DNA of 64,000 nucleotides, from contig NZ_LMSJ01000008.1 in assembly GCF_001428105.1 (NCBI RefSeq), positions 96,460 through 160,459 of the forward strand, written 5' to 3'. Each line of letters begins with the position of its first letter. The stretch's first letter is position 1. Below the pieces are notes generated by a model that saw only the letters and a program-made list of their open reading frames with translations, searched no databases and was not told the DNA's origin. Shown here piece after piece: positions 52,624 through 61,760 of this stretch. The stretch comes from Paenibacillus sp. Soil766 (GTDB taxonomy: Bacteria > Bacillota > Bacilli > Paenibacillales > NBRC-103111). The position numbers were made by a program, and so were the translations under genes.

Positions 52624-54618
52624 ATGCGATTTCGCCAGGTGCATCTTGATTTTCATACTTCCGAAGCAATAGCGCCAATTGGAGCACGCTTTGATACCAA
52701 GCAGTTTCAGGTCATGCTTAAGCTTGGCCATGTGGATTCTGTTACACTTTTTTCCAAATGCCACCACGGCTGGGCTTACCATCCGTCAGAGGCGAATGAC
52801 ATCCATCCTGGGCTGAGCTTCGATTTGCTTGCCGCCATGATTGAGGCTGCACATGACATTAACGTGAAAACACCCGTATACCTATCGGCTGGCCTGGATG
52901 AAAAACTGGCGAGACAACACCCGGAATGGCTCATCCGTGATGAGAGCGACCAAACGAATTGGGCCAAGGGCTTTATGCAGCCAGGCTATCACCAGTTCTG
53001 CTTAAACTCTCCCTATCTGGACATCCTGATCGAGCAGATCCGGGAAGTCGTGTCCCGATATGATCTGGATGGCTTGTTCCTGGACATCATAGGAATCCGC
53101 AAATGCTACTGTCATAACTGTGTAGAGAGTGTGCGCCAGGAAGGACAGGATCCACGGGATGAGCAGACTATGCGAAAGTTGTGGGAGAAAACCTATGCGA
53201 ATTATACGGCGAGTGTGAAGGAAACGGTCCAATCCATCAAGCCAGGGCTGCCAATCTTCCACAATGGCGGACACATTACGAGAGGTAGACGCGATCTCAT
53301 TGGTATGAACACACATGTAGAACTGGAGTCGCTGCCGACGGGTGGTTGGGGCTATGACCACTTCCCGCTGTCGGCTAGGTATGTGCAACCGCTTGGCGTC
53401 GATTTTCTCGGGATGACGGGGAAATTCCATACATCTTGGGGAGAATTCGGCGGCTATAAGCACCCGAACGCGCTCCGTTACGAAACTGCACTCAGCATGG
53501 CCAATGGCGCCGGCTGTTCGATTGGCGATCAGCTGCATCCTGACGGGTATATGGATGAAGCGACCTATGCCCTGATTGGCGCGGCTTATCGTGAGGTCGA
53601 GGCCAAGGAGTCATGGTGCGTAAAGACGACGAATGTTGCAGATGTGGCGCTGCTATCATTGGAAGCAACTGGCTTCCATCCGAAGGCCAATGTGTCCAAG
53701 TCGGATTCCGATGCAGGAGCTGTGCGCATGCTGCTTGAGGGCAATTTCCTGTTCGATGTCATCGATCAAGAACATGATTTTACGGCATACAAGGTGCTAA
53801 TCTTACCAGATTACGTAGCGGTGGATGATAAGCTTCAGAGTAAATTGGAGCCATTCCTATTACAAGGTGGCAAAATTCTCGCCACGGGTTGGTCCTGCCT
53901 TGATCCGGAGGGGACTCGATTTACAATCGAACTCGGGGTGCGGTATGTAGGAACAAATCCATATCGCCCCGACTATTTCCGTACTCTGTTCAGTCTCGGA
54001 AGCTGTAGAGAAGCTTCCTACATTTTCTATTCACAAGGACAAAAAATCGAACTCGCGGGCGGAACCGAGCTTGCACACCGTGAAAACCCTTATTTTAACC
54101 GCGATCTGTTTACTTTCTGCTCGCACCAACATACGCCAAGCAGCAATGAATATGGCGGACCGGGTATGGTAGAAAACGGAAGAGGTATGTATATAGCGTG
54201 GAACGTATTTGAAGATTACGCGACTAAAGGCAGCCTCATATTGAAAGAAGCGGTCCTGCATGCATTGGATCGACTGCTCCCTGACAAGACACTGCGAACC
54301 AATCTCCCGGTGCAAGGCGTAGTCACCCTGCAAGATCAAAAGGAAGAGAATCGTCTGGTTAATCACTTGCTGTACGCAACCCCAATCCGCCGTGGGAAAA
54401 ACATCGAAGTCATCGAAGATATCGTTCCCCTATATGACGTCCAGGTTTCCATACGTACTTCCAAAACCGTGAAGAACGTGTATATGGCACCTCAGATGAC
54501 AGCGCTCACCTTTACATACGAGGACCAGACGGTTTTCTACACTATGCCTAGGTTGGAGTGTCACCAGATGGTTGTCATCGAGTATGAATGTTCCACGAAA
54601 GAAGAACAGGTTCATTAG
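52624..54618 (+). CDS. GHL6-like glycoside hydrolase with trimerisation-like domain
   Basis: A 664-residue protein with a GGAAGAG site 6 bases before its ATG. Residues 1-340 form a TIM barrel of the hypothetical glycosyl hydrolase 6 type (LFSKCHHGWAYHPSEA; RYDLDGLFLDII; conserved KCYCHNC). Residues 370-470 resemble the beta-galactosidase trimerisation domain (YKVLILPDYVAVDD, then GGKILATGWSCLDPEG). No signal peptide, so it acts in the cytoplasm. The substrate is unknown; members of this group occur in gene clusters for uronic-acid- or fucose-containing polysaccharides. Confidence 0.75.
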   Translation: MRFRQVHLDFHTSEAIAPIGARFDTKQFQVMLKLGHVDSVTLFSKCHHGWAYHPSEANDIHPGLSFDLLAAMIEAAHDINVKTPVYLSAGLDEKLARQHPEWLIRDESDQTNWAKGFMQPGYHQFCLNSPYLDILIEQIREVVSRYDLDGLFLDIIGIRKCYCHNCVESVRQEGQDPRDEQTMRKLWEKTYANYTASVKETVQSIKPGLPIFHNGGHITRGRRDLIGMNTHVELESLPTGGWGYDHFPLSARYVQPLGVDFLGMTGKFHTSWGEFGGYKHPNALRYETALSMANGAGCSIGDQLHPDGYMDEATYALIGAAYREVEAKESWCVKTTNVADVALLSLEATGFHPKANVSKSDSDAGAVRMLLEGNFLFDVIDQEHDFTAYKVLILPDYVAVDDKLQSKLEPFLLQGGKILATGWSCLDPEGTRFTIELGVRYVGTNPYRPDYFRTLFSLGSCREASYIFYSQGQKIELAGGTELAHRENPYFNRDLFTFCSHQHTPSSNEYGGPGMVENGRGMYIAWNVFEDYATKGSLILKEAVLHALDRLLPDKTLRTNLPVQGVVTLQDQKEENRLVNHLLYATPIRRGKNIEVIEDIVPLYDVQVSIRTSKTVKNVYMAPQMTALTFTYEDQTVFYTMPRLECHQMVVIEYECSTKEEQVH

Positions 54619-54630
54619 GACCTGTTCTTC
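54601..54630 (+). terminator. Hairpin overlapping the stop codon of the GHL6-like gene
   Basis: GAAGAACAGGT (54601-54611) pairs with ACCTGTTCTTC (54620-54630), with the TAG stop in the loop. A perfect 11-bp stem followed by TTC; probably ends the second operon. Confidence 0.6.
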
Positions 54631-54720
54631 TTCATGCTCAACCGGCTATCCATCTAACAAGTGACCAATAGGCACATGAGTACATACAATGGTTAAGAGC
54701 TGGAAGGGAGTGGCCGGAGC

Positions 54721-54948
54721 ATGCCAGCAATTATTAACGGAGGAATCAAAATTCTTAATGTCGCCCAGGGCTCCAATGTCCAGATTGGCGATACCTTAGC
54801 AATTAACCTGACTAGCAGCTCCAAAATTTTTGCGGGAGCCAACTCATTTTCGCCAGGGGATAGCTTTGGAAGTGTGCAGAATGTGCTGAATGGGAGCACG
54901 AATACGGTTGATCCTGATGTTGTGGATACGCCGAATAATACGATATAA
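54721..54948 (+). CDS. Spore germination protein, GerPA/GerPF family
   Basis: A 75-residue protein starting MPAIINGGIKILNVAQGSNV, then VQIGDTLAINLTSSSKIFAG, the pattern of GerPA/GerPF proteins which help germinants pass the spore coat. It contains Asn/Ser/Gly-rich, low-charge sequence typical of the family. A GGGAGTGG site lies before the ATG. It is a lone paralogue, not part of a gerPABCDEF operon, between two sugar-related gene groups. Confidence 0.8.
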   Translation: MPAIINGGIKILNVAQGSNVQIGDTLAINLTSSSKIFAGANSFSPGDSFGSVQNVLNGSTNTVDPDVVDTPNNTI

Positions 54949-55067
54949 TTGCCGACTGTCTTCTTCCATAAATTGGACGATACTGGAGTGGGAATTGACG
55001 GTCATAAAGTGATAAGGTGCTGCGAAAGATATACGGAACGCGAATCCATTTTAGGGGATAGAGAAGC

Positions 55068-55313
55068 TTGTTAAAACGAAAAGTGATTCGGATATATATC
55101 GGAAATATGATCTGGTTCCTTCCTGTCCTTATTTTGATCATAGGGGTCAATCCTTCTGTCTTGGGCAGTTTTTGGTGGAAGGCGCTGGGCGTTCTACTCT
55201 TTGCTAGCATTGTTGTCATATGTATCTGTTCATGGTTTCAGGTACACCGTGAACAACGTGAACTTGATAAAAAACGGCTCGATTATGAATCTGTTGTATA
55301 CCGTCAATTTTAG
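55068..55313 (+). CDS. Small hypothetical membrane protein
   Basis: An 81-residue protein with a TTG start behind AGGGGATAGAG. Two membrane helices (about 12-28 and 36-56) and a charged C-terminal tail (FQVHREQRELDKKRLDYESV). No family is recognised. It is followed by a terminator and then the second two-component pair, with which it may or may not be linked. Confidence 0.5.
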   Translation: MLKRKVIRIYIGNMIWFLPVLILIIGVNPSVLGSFWWKALGVLLFASIVVICICSWFQVHREQRELDKKRLDYESVVYRQF

Positions 55314-55338
55314 TGTCAATTCTAATAAAACTAACTGA

Positions 55339-55369
55339 CCGTCGATGCGATAAGCACCGGCGGTTTTTT
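55339..55369 (+). terminator. Rho-independent terminator
   Basis: CCGTCG (55339-55344) pairs with CGGCGG (55358-55363), with one G-T pair, and is followed by six T residues. It closes the small membrane protein gene. Confidence 0.55.
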
Positions 55370-55494
55370 CGTGCATCTAAAGATCGTATCCGTTTTTCGA
55401 TAATAAATAGATGTCAGGGAGTAAGGGGATGTATTACACTAGTAGGTATTATTACAGAGGAAAGACATGGCACAATTCAGGAGGCCATCTGTAG

Positions 55495-57339
55495 ATGAAG
55501 CATCGGCAAGTGCTGCAGTACATTAATCAACATTTTAAAGTGAAATTAATTTTGACATTGTCGATCATCATCATTCTTTGTTCCCTCATTACGGGGTACA
55601 TTTCGTATCGTATTTATTTGAATTTGTTCGAGAGTGAAATTAGTAAACAATATTTAACGACTAGTGAACAGACGATTGAGCAGATTGGATTCAAAATCCA
55701 AGATATGTATCGGATTACCGATTTTATTATTTTTCACCCCCGAGTTGAGCAAATTGTGCAAGGGATCCGTGCGGAGCCGCCAGCGGGCGAGACCAAAGCC
55801 TATCGCAGATTTATTCTGGAACGTGAATTGTCGGAAATTTTGTTGCCATTGAAAAACGAAACACCGCAAATACGTGCGCTATATATTGTTGATTTGGAAG
55901 GGAATAATTACTACTTCAGTCATACGAACCCGTCGATGCAGATCACGTTTCCTGACTTCTACCAGAGGGTGAAGACGGGTGTGAACCAGACCTCGGCAGA
56001 GATCGTGTGGCAGCGATTAAATATTCCGGATTCCTCTGATCCTTCCGGGGAGAGGAGCAATCTGGTCGCAACCCGCTTGCTCAAATCGACGAAGCAGCAA
56101 GCTGTTTACGGGACGCTGGTCATGATTATTGATGAGTCTTTTCTGACGAGTCCCTTAGACAAACTAATGGCTGGCAGGACGACTGGGGCGTATATTTTCG
56201 ATCAATATAATCAATTGCTGTATAGTCGAGTGCCGCAGGGCAGGGCTGGGATTATTCCCGCATGGGAGAATCAGGAGCGCTCTTTTATCGAGCGGAATGA
56301 AAATGAGGATTATCTGTTTGTGAAAAGTACCTACGATGCCCGCTCATTTAAGCTGGTTAGTGGTATTTCTTTAGCGGATATCGAGGAAAAGGGCAGGATG
56401 GTCTATCAGGTTGCCGTCATTTCTGGTCTCGTCAGTGTCCTGCTGATGGCAGTCTGTGTCTCGATTTTCAGCGGCAGGATGTTGAAGCCTTTACGCGGAT
56501 TAGTATCCGCTATGCATCAATTGCGCAGAGGTAATTTGGAGGTTGAAATTCCCAAAACATCGAATGATGAGTTTGCTTTTCTTGCGGAAAGCTTCAATCG
56601 GATGGTTGAGAACATTCAATCGTTGATTAAGGAAGTGTACGTCAGCAAACTGAGTGAACAGGAAGCGGAGCTTAAGGCACTGCAGGCGCAGTTGAATCCG
56701 CATTTTTTATACAACGCACTGAATTCGATTTATTGGAAAATCATGCTCTTATACGACGATGTAGAGACGGCTTCTTTGGTGACAAGTTTATCTGATTTGT
56801 TGCGGTATTCATTGGAATCAGTATCTACGCCAAGTACGTTGCAGGAAGAGCTTACGCAGATTCGCAATTATATGACGATTCAAGAGGCTCGGCACGGTGA
56901 AGGGCTGCATGTTTCCATTGAAGCAGAGGAAGAGTTGTTGGCGTGCGGCATGCAGAGGCTTATCCTGCAGCCGTTAGTAGAGAATGTATTCGTTCACGCG
57001 TTTCGGGATCAGCCGGACAACAAGCGGTTATGGATTCGAGCGTTCCGCCATGGCGCGGATTTACAGATTGAAATTGAGGATAATGGGAGCGGCATCGATG
57101 AGGAGACGTTTGTTCGTTTGACGGAAGACCAATCAGTGTATGATCACCAGAGGGAACGGGAGAGCATTGGTGTTCGGAATGTTGTACGTCGTATTTACTT
57201 GGTTTATGGTGAACCCTATCGCTTAGAAATTGAACGTTTGCCGCAAGGCACGCGGATGCGCTTGATTCTTCCGTGTGAACAGATGATGTCTTTCGAAGGG
57301 GGAACGGTGGATGAACCACATCTTATTAGTGGAGGATGA
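55495..57339 (+). CDS. LytS/YesM-type sensor histidine kinase (second pair)
   Basis: A 614-residue kinase with GGAGG 10 bases before its ATG. Two membrane helices (about 15-37 and 300-322) flank a Cache-like sensor domain. A HAMP domain is followed by the phosphorylation region LNPHFLYNALNSIYWK with H403, and by VENVFVHAF, DNGSGID and SIGVRNVVRR of the ATPase. It overlaps the regulator gene by 29 bases. It is close to the second carbohydrate locus and probably controls it or the surface protein downstream. Confidence 0.92.
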   Translation: MKHRQVLQYINQHFKVKLILTLSIIIILCSLITGYISYRIYLNLFESEISKQYLTTSEQTIEQIGFKIQDMYRITDFIIFHPRVEQIVQGIRAEPPAGETKAYRRFILERELSEILLPLKNETPQIRALYIVDLEGNNYYFSHTNPSMQITFPDFYQRVKTGVNQTSAEIVWQRLNIPDSSDPSGERSNLVATRLLKSTKQQAVYGTLVMIIDESFLTSPLDKLMAGRTTGAYIFDQYNQLLYSRVPQGRAGIIPAWENQERSFIERNENEDYLFVKSTYDARSFKLVSGISLADIEEKGRMVYQVAVISGLVSVLLMAVCVSIFSGRMLKPLRGLVSAMHQLRRGNLEVEIPKTSNDEFAFLAESFNRMVENIQSLIKEVYVSKLSEQEAELKALQAQLNPHFLYNALNSIYWKIMLLYDDVETASLVTSLSDLLRYSLESVSTPSTLQEELTQIRNYMTIQEARHGEGLHVSIEAEEELLACGMQRLILQPLVENVFVHAFRDQPDNKRLWIRAFRHGADLQIEIEDNGSGIDEETFVRLTEDQSVYDHQRERESIGVRNVVRRIYLVYGEPYRLEIERLPQGTRMRLILPCEQMMSFEGGTVDEPHLISGG

Positions 57340-58879
57340 GCCTTTATTTCGAAAAGGGCTTGCCAAAATGATTACGGGCTCTGAAACTAACTGGCATGTC
57401 TGCGGAGAGGCCGAGAACGGGCAGGAGGCAGAAATCCTCATAGCTGAGAGGCTGCCAGACCTCGTCATTACGGATATCCGTATGCCATTGATGGATGGCC
57501 TAGAGCTGCTGAAACGGAGCAAAGCCAAATTTCCGCATATCGAGTTCATTGTCATAACTGGATTTCAGGATTTCCAATATGCACAAGCCGCATTGCGGTA
57601 CGGTGCCATGGATTTGCTCATCAAGCCTTGCGGTAAGCAGGATATTTATGATGCGCTAGATAAAGCTGAGGTTCGAGTATTGGAGAAACAAGCGAATCTG
57701 CGCAAAGCGGAAACGGAGCATGCCCTATTGTTGGAGAACACGCTGAGAGGGCTCTTGTTGCGCTTTCCCTATCGTGCAGAATTAGCAGTGGAGCTAGAGA
57801 TGAGCTTAGCGGACTGCAAATTGATTTTGTTCCAGATCACGGACTTCATGCCGTCACACAAACAGTATATGAAGCGGGATATGCCGTTACTGCAGTTTGC
57901 GGTGCTTAATATGATCGACGAATTGCTCGATATGTATCACATGGATGGAAAGCTGTTATTGATCGAGAATGGGCAATTTGCCTTGCTTTGTCAGGATTCG
58001 TTCGAAGAGAAGATTGTTTGCGAAGCGGCTTGTGAAACGGTGGAACGGTTGCTTGGCTTACAGATGACCTCTTATTGTGCAGGGGCAGCAGCTGGCGTAC
58101 AGGATCTTGCCGATCTATATGAGGCCGGGCGCAGGATGTTAGGTACCTCGATGGTTGTGGCAGAGGGCAAAAACGATGCTCAGGTCGACAAACAGTTATC
58201 GACGAATCGTGCGCAGCAGCAGTTGATTAGTACGCAGACGATTGCTTTTATTCTGGCTGGACAAATCGAGTCGATGAAGCTATATCTGGCCCAATTGATG
58301 AAGGACATCTATAGATTGTCTGTGGAAAATGGGAAAGTGGAGGCCTTGTCGTTCAGCTTTGCCTTGCAGGATACAGCGCGCAAGCAGTTTGAGATGGCGT
58401 ATGACTCGCAGTTATTGACAGAGCGCATCGCGCTTCTGCACGCCTGTGGCACCAATGACGAGGTATCTCATTGGACGGGCATGGAATTGGACCGTTTCAT
58501 GAGCAGCTTTACGGCGTGGCAGGAGAAATATAGCGAGAATGTCGTGTGGAAGGCGGCTCGGTACATGGAGGAACATTATGCGGAGCAGCTTCCTCTTCAG
58601 CTGGTGGCCTCGCAAGTGCATTTGAATGCAACGTACTTCAGTCATTTGTTTAAAAAAGAAACAGGACGCAGTTTTGTTGATTATTTAATTGAACTGAGGA
58701 TGGAGAAAGCGAAGGGCCTGCTGGCTAACACGGATATGAAAATCACCGAGGTGTCTGGCGTCGTCGGGTACGATTTGCCGAACTATTTTGCTAAGCTATT
58801 CAAGCAAACGACAGGTCTAACGCCGAAGGATTACCGCAAGATGGTTCGCCCCGATCCCATGAGCAGTATACGGAACTGA
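57311..58879 (+). CDS. AraC-output response regulator (second pair)
   Basis: A 522-residue regulator starting MNHILLVEDEPLFRKG with GAAGGGGGAACGG upstream. The phospho-acceptor is D55 (VITDIRMP), and the conserved Lys is in LLIKPCG. After a helical middle region the C-terminal AraC domain (ASQVHLNATYFSHLFKKETG; ITEVSGVVGYDLPNYFAKLF) binds DNA. It is co-expressed with the kinase. The operon ends with the terminator at 58893. Confidence 0.92.
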   Translation: MNHILLVEDEPLFRKGLAKMITGSETNWHVCGEAENGQEAEILIAERLPDLVITDIRMPLMDGLELLKRSKAKFPHIEFIVITGFQDFQYAQAALRYGAMDLLIKPCGKQDIYDALDKAEVRVLEKQANLRKAETEHALLLENTLRGLLLRFPYRAELAVELEMSLADCKLILFQITDFMPSHKQYMKRDMPLLQFAVLNMIDELLDMYHMDGKLLLIENGQFALLCQDSFEEKIVCEAACETVERLLGLQMTSYCAGAAAGVQDLADLYEAGRRMLGTSMVVAEGKNDAQVDKQLSTNRAQQQLISTQTIAFILAGQIESMKLYLAQLMKDIYRLSVENGKVEALSFSFALQDTARKQFEMAYDSQLLTERIALLHACGTNDEVSHWTGMELDRFMSSFTAWQEKYSENVVWKAARYMEEHYAEQLPLQLVASQVHLNATYFSHLFKKETGRSFVDYLIELRMEKAKGLLANTDMKITEVSGVVGYDLPNYFAKLFKQTTGLTPKDYRKMVRPDPMSSIRN

Positions 58880-58892
58880 TTATGCATAGAGT

Positions 58893-58928
58893 CCCCCATT
58901 GTCGTAGTCAGACGATGGGGGCTTTTTT
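58893..58928. terminator. Rho-independent terminator
   Basis: CCCCCATTGTC (58893-58903) pairs with GACGATGGGGG (58911-58921) with one G-T pair, followed by C and seven T residues. It ends the second two-component operon. Confidence 0.85.
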
Positions 58929-58969
58929 TGCCGTGAAACGGAAGCAGAATAGGGTTGCTGTCTGCACAT

Positions 58970-61576
58970 TTAGCCCAAAATTTCGAGCTTCTGGGCTATA
59001 CTCCAGGCTTGGGTGCGGGACGAGACGCCTAGCTTTGCATAAATGCGAGAAAGGTACACCCTGACTGTTCCCACGGATAAAGCCATTTCCTCAGCGATTT
59101 GCTTGTTGGATGCTCCTTTTCGGATCAAATTCAACATGATTAATTCGCTTTGACTTAATGGCTCGATTAGACGGGAAGCTGAAGAGACAGCCTCCCGTCC
59201 CTCTCTTTGCGGGAACAATTCGATAAGTTTATGGACATACGCTGCAGATACCCCTTTCCGTTCCGAGGAAGGGGAATTAGGGTTTCTTTGATTGTTGAGA
59301 TACATGTGGAGCAGTTCCTCTATGACGCTGCCTTCATCGAGGAAGCTGCGAATATAGCCGTTCTCTTCGCCGATTAATAGCGCTTCATGGAGACAGCGCA
59401 GTGCAGCCGCTTGCTGTCCCTGCTGATGTTCGATCCGGGCTTGCAGCAGTGAGATTTCTACCAAGCTTGATAGCAGGCATTCGCGTACGGACTGTGGTTT
59501 GAGCCTTTCCAGCAAACGGAGAGCTTCCGAATATTTATGTTGTCTGCTCAAAAGCCGCACCAAGGTTAGATATTCGAACTCTTTATTAAAGGTTGGCGTA
59601 TCTTTCGGCGAAATTTGGAGTGCGGCTATTTCAGTCTTGGCCTGCGCAACGCGCCCTTCCAATAAATAAATTTCAATTTTAAAGGCACGTAAAAACAAAA
59701 GCCAACGATGTTCGAATAGCTTCGCTGCCCCTTCTTCAATCGCTTCGTTTATACATTCATGGGCGAGTTGAAAGTGCCCCTCTGTCATATAAAGACGGGT
59801 TTGCATGATTCGGTGGGGTACGAACAGTCCTGGGGTCTGGTTAGTACCTGCGGCTTTTCCGACTTGGTGAAGTAGAGCCCGACAATCGTCCAACCGATTC
59901 CATTCGTAATACCCTTCGCACATCGATTGCTTCACATACAGGTTAATGAGTGCGTTATTCCATCCATGTGACTCCAGTACATGGGTAAATCGGATGCCAA
60001 CCATTTCTACAGCGGAGGAGAGTGCTCCCTTTAGTCCCAAAGCCGTTCGTTTTACAAGCGGTTCGGTCATATTGTAATTGAAATTATAAAATACCCCGTT
60101 GTCAGGCAACATGCTGCCTGTAATACTATCCGCAAATTGCTGCCATTCTTCGTAATTTCCAGTGAAAAAAAGCAAGTTGGATCTCAGAAATAACATACCG
60201 CTTTGAAGGTGCATACGTCTTTCCGTACAATCCACAGCATCAACCTGCAGACCAATGTGCCGTAATTGCAGTTCGGCGCGATCCGCCTGATTGGTTACTG
60301 TCAAAATAAAGGCGTAAAAGAGCGACATCTCCGGAGATCGCGGCATTTCTAGTGGAGCGCATTCAAACCAACGGAGTAAAGTGGTAAATTCTCCTCGTTG
60401 TAATACATCGGGGATATGTTGCTCTAATAAACGGTCCGCGAGCGGAAAGTCGCCAGCTGCAATCGCATGATCGATGGCTTCATCCATCAACCCCCGTTCA
60501 GCAAAGCATTGGCTCGCCAACTGGTTTACTTGCACCCACTTGGCAAGGTCATTGCGCTTTAGCATACTGCGGAGAAATTCGGAAAACAAATGATGGTAGC
60601 GAAACCAGATGCCGTGATCGTCAAGTGGGATTAGAAACAGGTTCAAAGCTTTCAATTGTTCCAGCATTTGATCGCTGTTGGTTCGCTCTGAGACAATGTT
60701 ACAGATCCAAGCATCCATTCGGTCCAGAACAGAGGTGTGCAACAGGAAATGTTTAAAATCGTCAGAAAGCTTGCTAAACACCTCCTCGAATAAATAATCG
60801 GAAACATTGCGGTTGTACCCTTTGAACTGCTCAATATAATGGTCATGGTTCGGATGAGAACGAATTGCAAAGGCCACTAATTGCAGCCCTGTTACCCAGC
60901 CCTCTGTTCTGTCGAGCATTTTTAAGATCTGGCGATTGGAAAGAAGTTGCTCGATGGTTTCCTGGTAAAATGACTCGGTCTCATCTATCGTAAATTGAAG
61001 ATGCAGAGCGTTAATATCCGTTCGTTCGTCTCTTGCCATCCATTTGCTAGTAGGAAAGGGAAGCTCAGCTCTGCTTGCCAACAGCACATGGACATTATTC
61101 GGTAAATAATCGATAAAATACGAAAGACTATCGTGAACTCGCATATCGGTAATCACGTGATAATCATCCAGAATGAGGGCGAGCGGTTCGGATAAAATGC
61201 ACAGTTCGTTAATCATTGAATCGAGGAACATGTGTATGGATACCGCTGGTAAGGCTTGGGCAAGCGATGAAATGCGCGTAAGCGACTCGGCAGGTAAGGA
61301 ACCGGACAAGGCTTGGGCTGTGTACCTCCAAAACCTTACAGGATCGTTATCCATTTCGTCGAGAGAAACCCATGCGCAGAGACCTCCGCTCTCGCGAACC
61401 CACTGACTAAGCAACGTCGTTTTCCCATAACCGGCAGGAGCGCAAACAGCGGTCAACCGGCCTTGCAAACCCTTTGTAATGACGCTCATCAATCGATTGC
61501 GTTTGACCAAGCTTTCTCTAGTAACGGGAATGCTTATTTTTGTTTTTAAAAGGATATGATCGGGTGTGGTGTTCAT
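58970..61576 (-). CDS. MalT-type LuxR-family transcriptional activator
   Basis: An 868-residue regulator. The correct start is the ATG at 61574-61576, preceded by GGAGG 4 bases away; the frame stays open for another 134 codons upstream, but that part lies over the divergent gene and has no ribosome site. Residues 46-54 form the Walker A motif APAGYGKTT with K52, and LALILDDYHV is the Walker B region (about 135-145). The middle contains winged-helix and TPR-like repeats. The last 65 residues are the LuxR HTH (GASNKQIAEEMALSVGTVRV). Such STAND-class activators form oligomers with ATP and an inducer. It probably controls the divergent surface protein gene. Confidence 0.88.
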   Translation of the reverse strand: MNTTPDHILLKTKISIPVTRESLVKRNRLMSVITKGLQGRLTAVCAPAGYGKTTLLSQWVRESGGLCAWVSLDEMDNDPVRFWRYTAQALSGSLPAESLTRISSLAQALPAVSIHMFLDSMINELCILSEPLALILDDYHVITDMRVHDSLSYFIDYLPNNVHVLLASRAELPFPTSKWMARDERTDINALHLQFTIDETESFYQETIEQLLSNRQILKMLDRTEGWVTGLQLVAFAIRSHPNHDHYIEQFKGYNRNVSDYLFEEVFSKLSDDFKHFLLHTSVLDRMDAWICNIVSERTNSDQMLEQLKALNLFLIPLDDHGIWFRYHHLFSEFLRSMLKRNDLAKWVQVNQLASQCFAERGLMDEAIDHAIAAGDFPLADRLLEQHIPDVLQRGEFTTLLRWFECAPLEMPRSPEMSLFYAFILTVTNQADRAELQLRHIGLQVDAVDCTERRMHLQSGMLFLRSNLLFFTGNYEEWQQFADSITGSMLPDNGVFYNFNYNMTEPLVKRTALGLKGALSSAVEMVGIRFTHVLESHGWNNALINLYVKQSMCEGYYEWNRLDDCRALLHQVGKAAGTNQTPGLFVPHRIMQTRLYMTEGHFQLAHECINEAIEEGAAKLFEHRWLLFLRAFKIEIYLLEGRVAQAKTEIAALQISPKDTPTFNKEFEYLTLVRLLSRQHKYSEALRLLERLKPQSVRECLLSSLVEISLLQARIEHQQGQQAAALRCLHEALLIGEENGYIRSFLDEGSVIEELLHMYLNNQRNPNSPSSERKGVSAAYVHKLIELFPQREGREAVSSASRLIEPLSQSELIMLNLIRKGASNKQIAEEMALSVGTVRVYLSRIYAKLGVSSRTQAWSIAQKLEILG

Positions 61577-61670
61577 CGTTCCTCCGTAATAGTGGCAAAA
61601 ACCTTTTGCTCCATTATACCCTATACGCTGTTTTTTTTGTCGAAAATGGGAAGGAATTAACTTTTGCAAA

Positions 61671-61698
61671 TTGTTTTCATTATCACTTTTGCTAGAAT
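61671..61698 (+). promoter_or_regulatory. Promoter of the surface protein gene
   Basis: TTGTTT (61671-61676) and TAGAAT (61693-61698) with 16 bases between them, 63 bases before the start codon at 61761. The region between the two divergent genes is only 184 bases, so a regulator bound here could affect both. Confidence 0.5.
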
Positions 61699-61760
61699 GG
61701 GAGATTGATAGGGATTGAATGAAGTGTGCGGCGTTATTTATTTGGGAGGATGAATGTATT

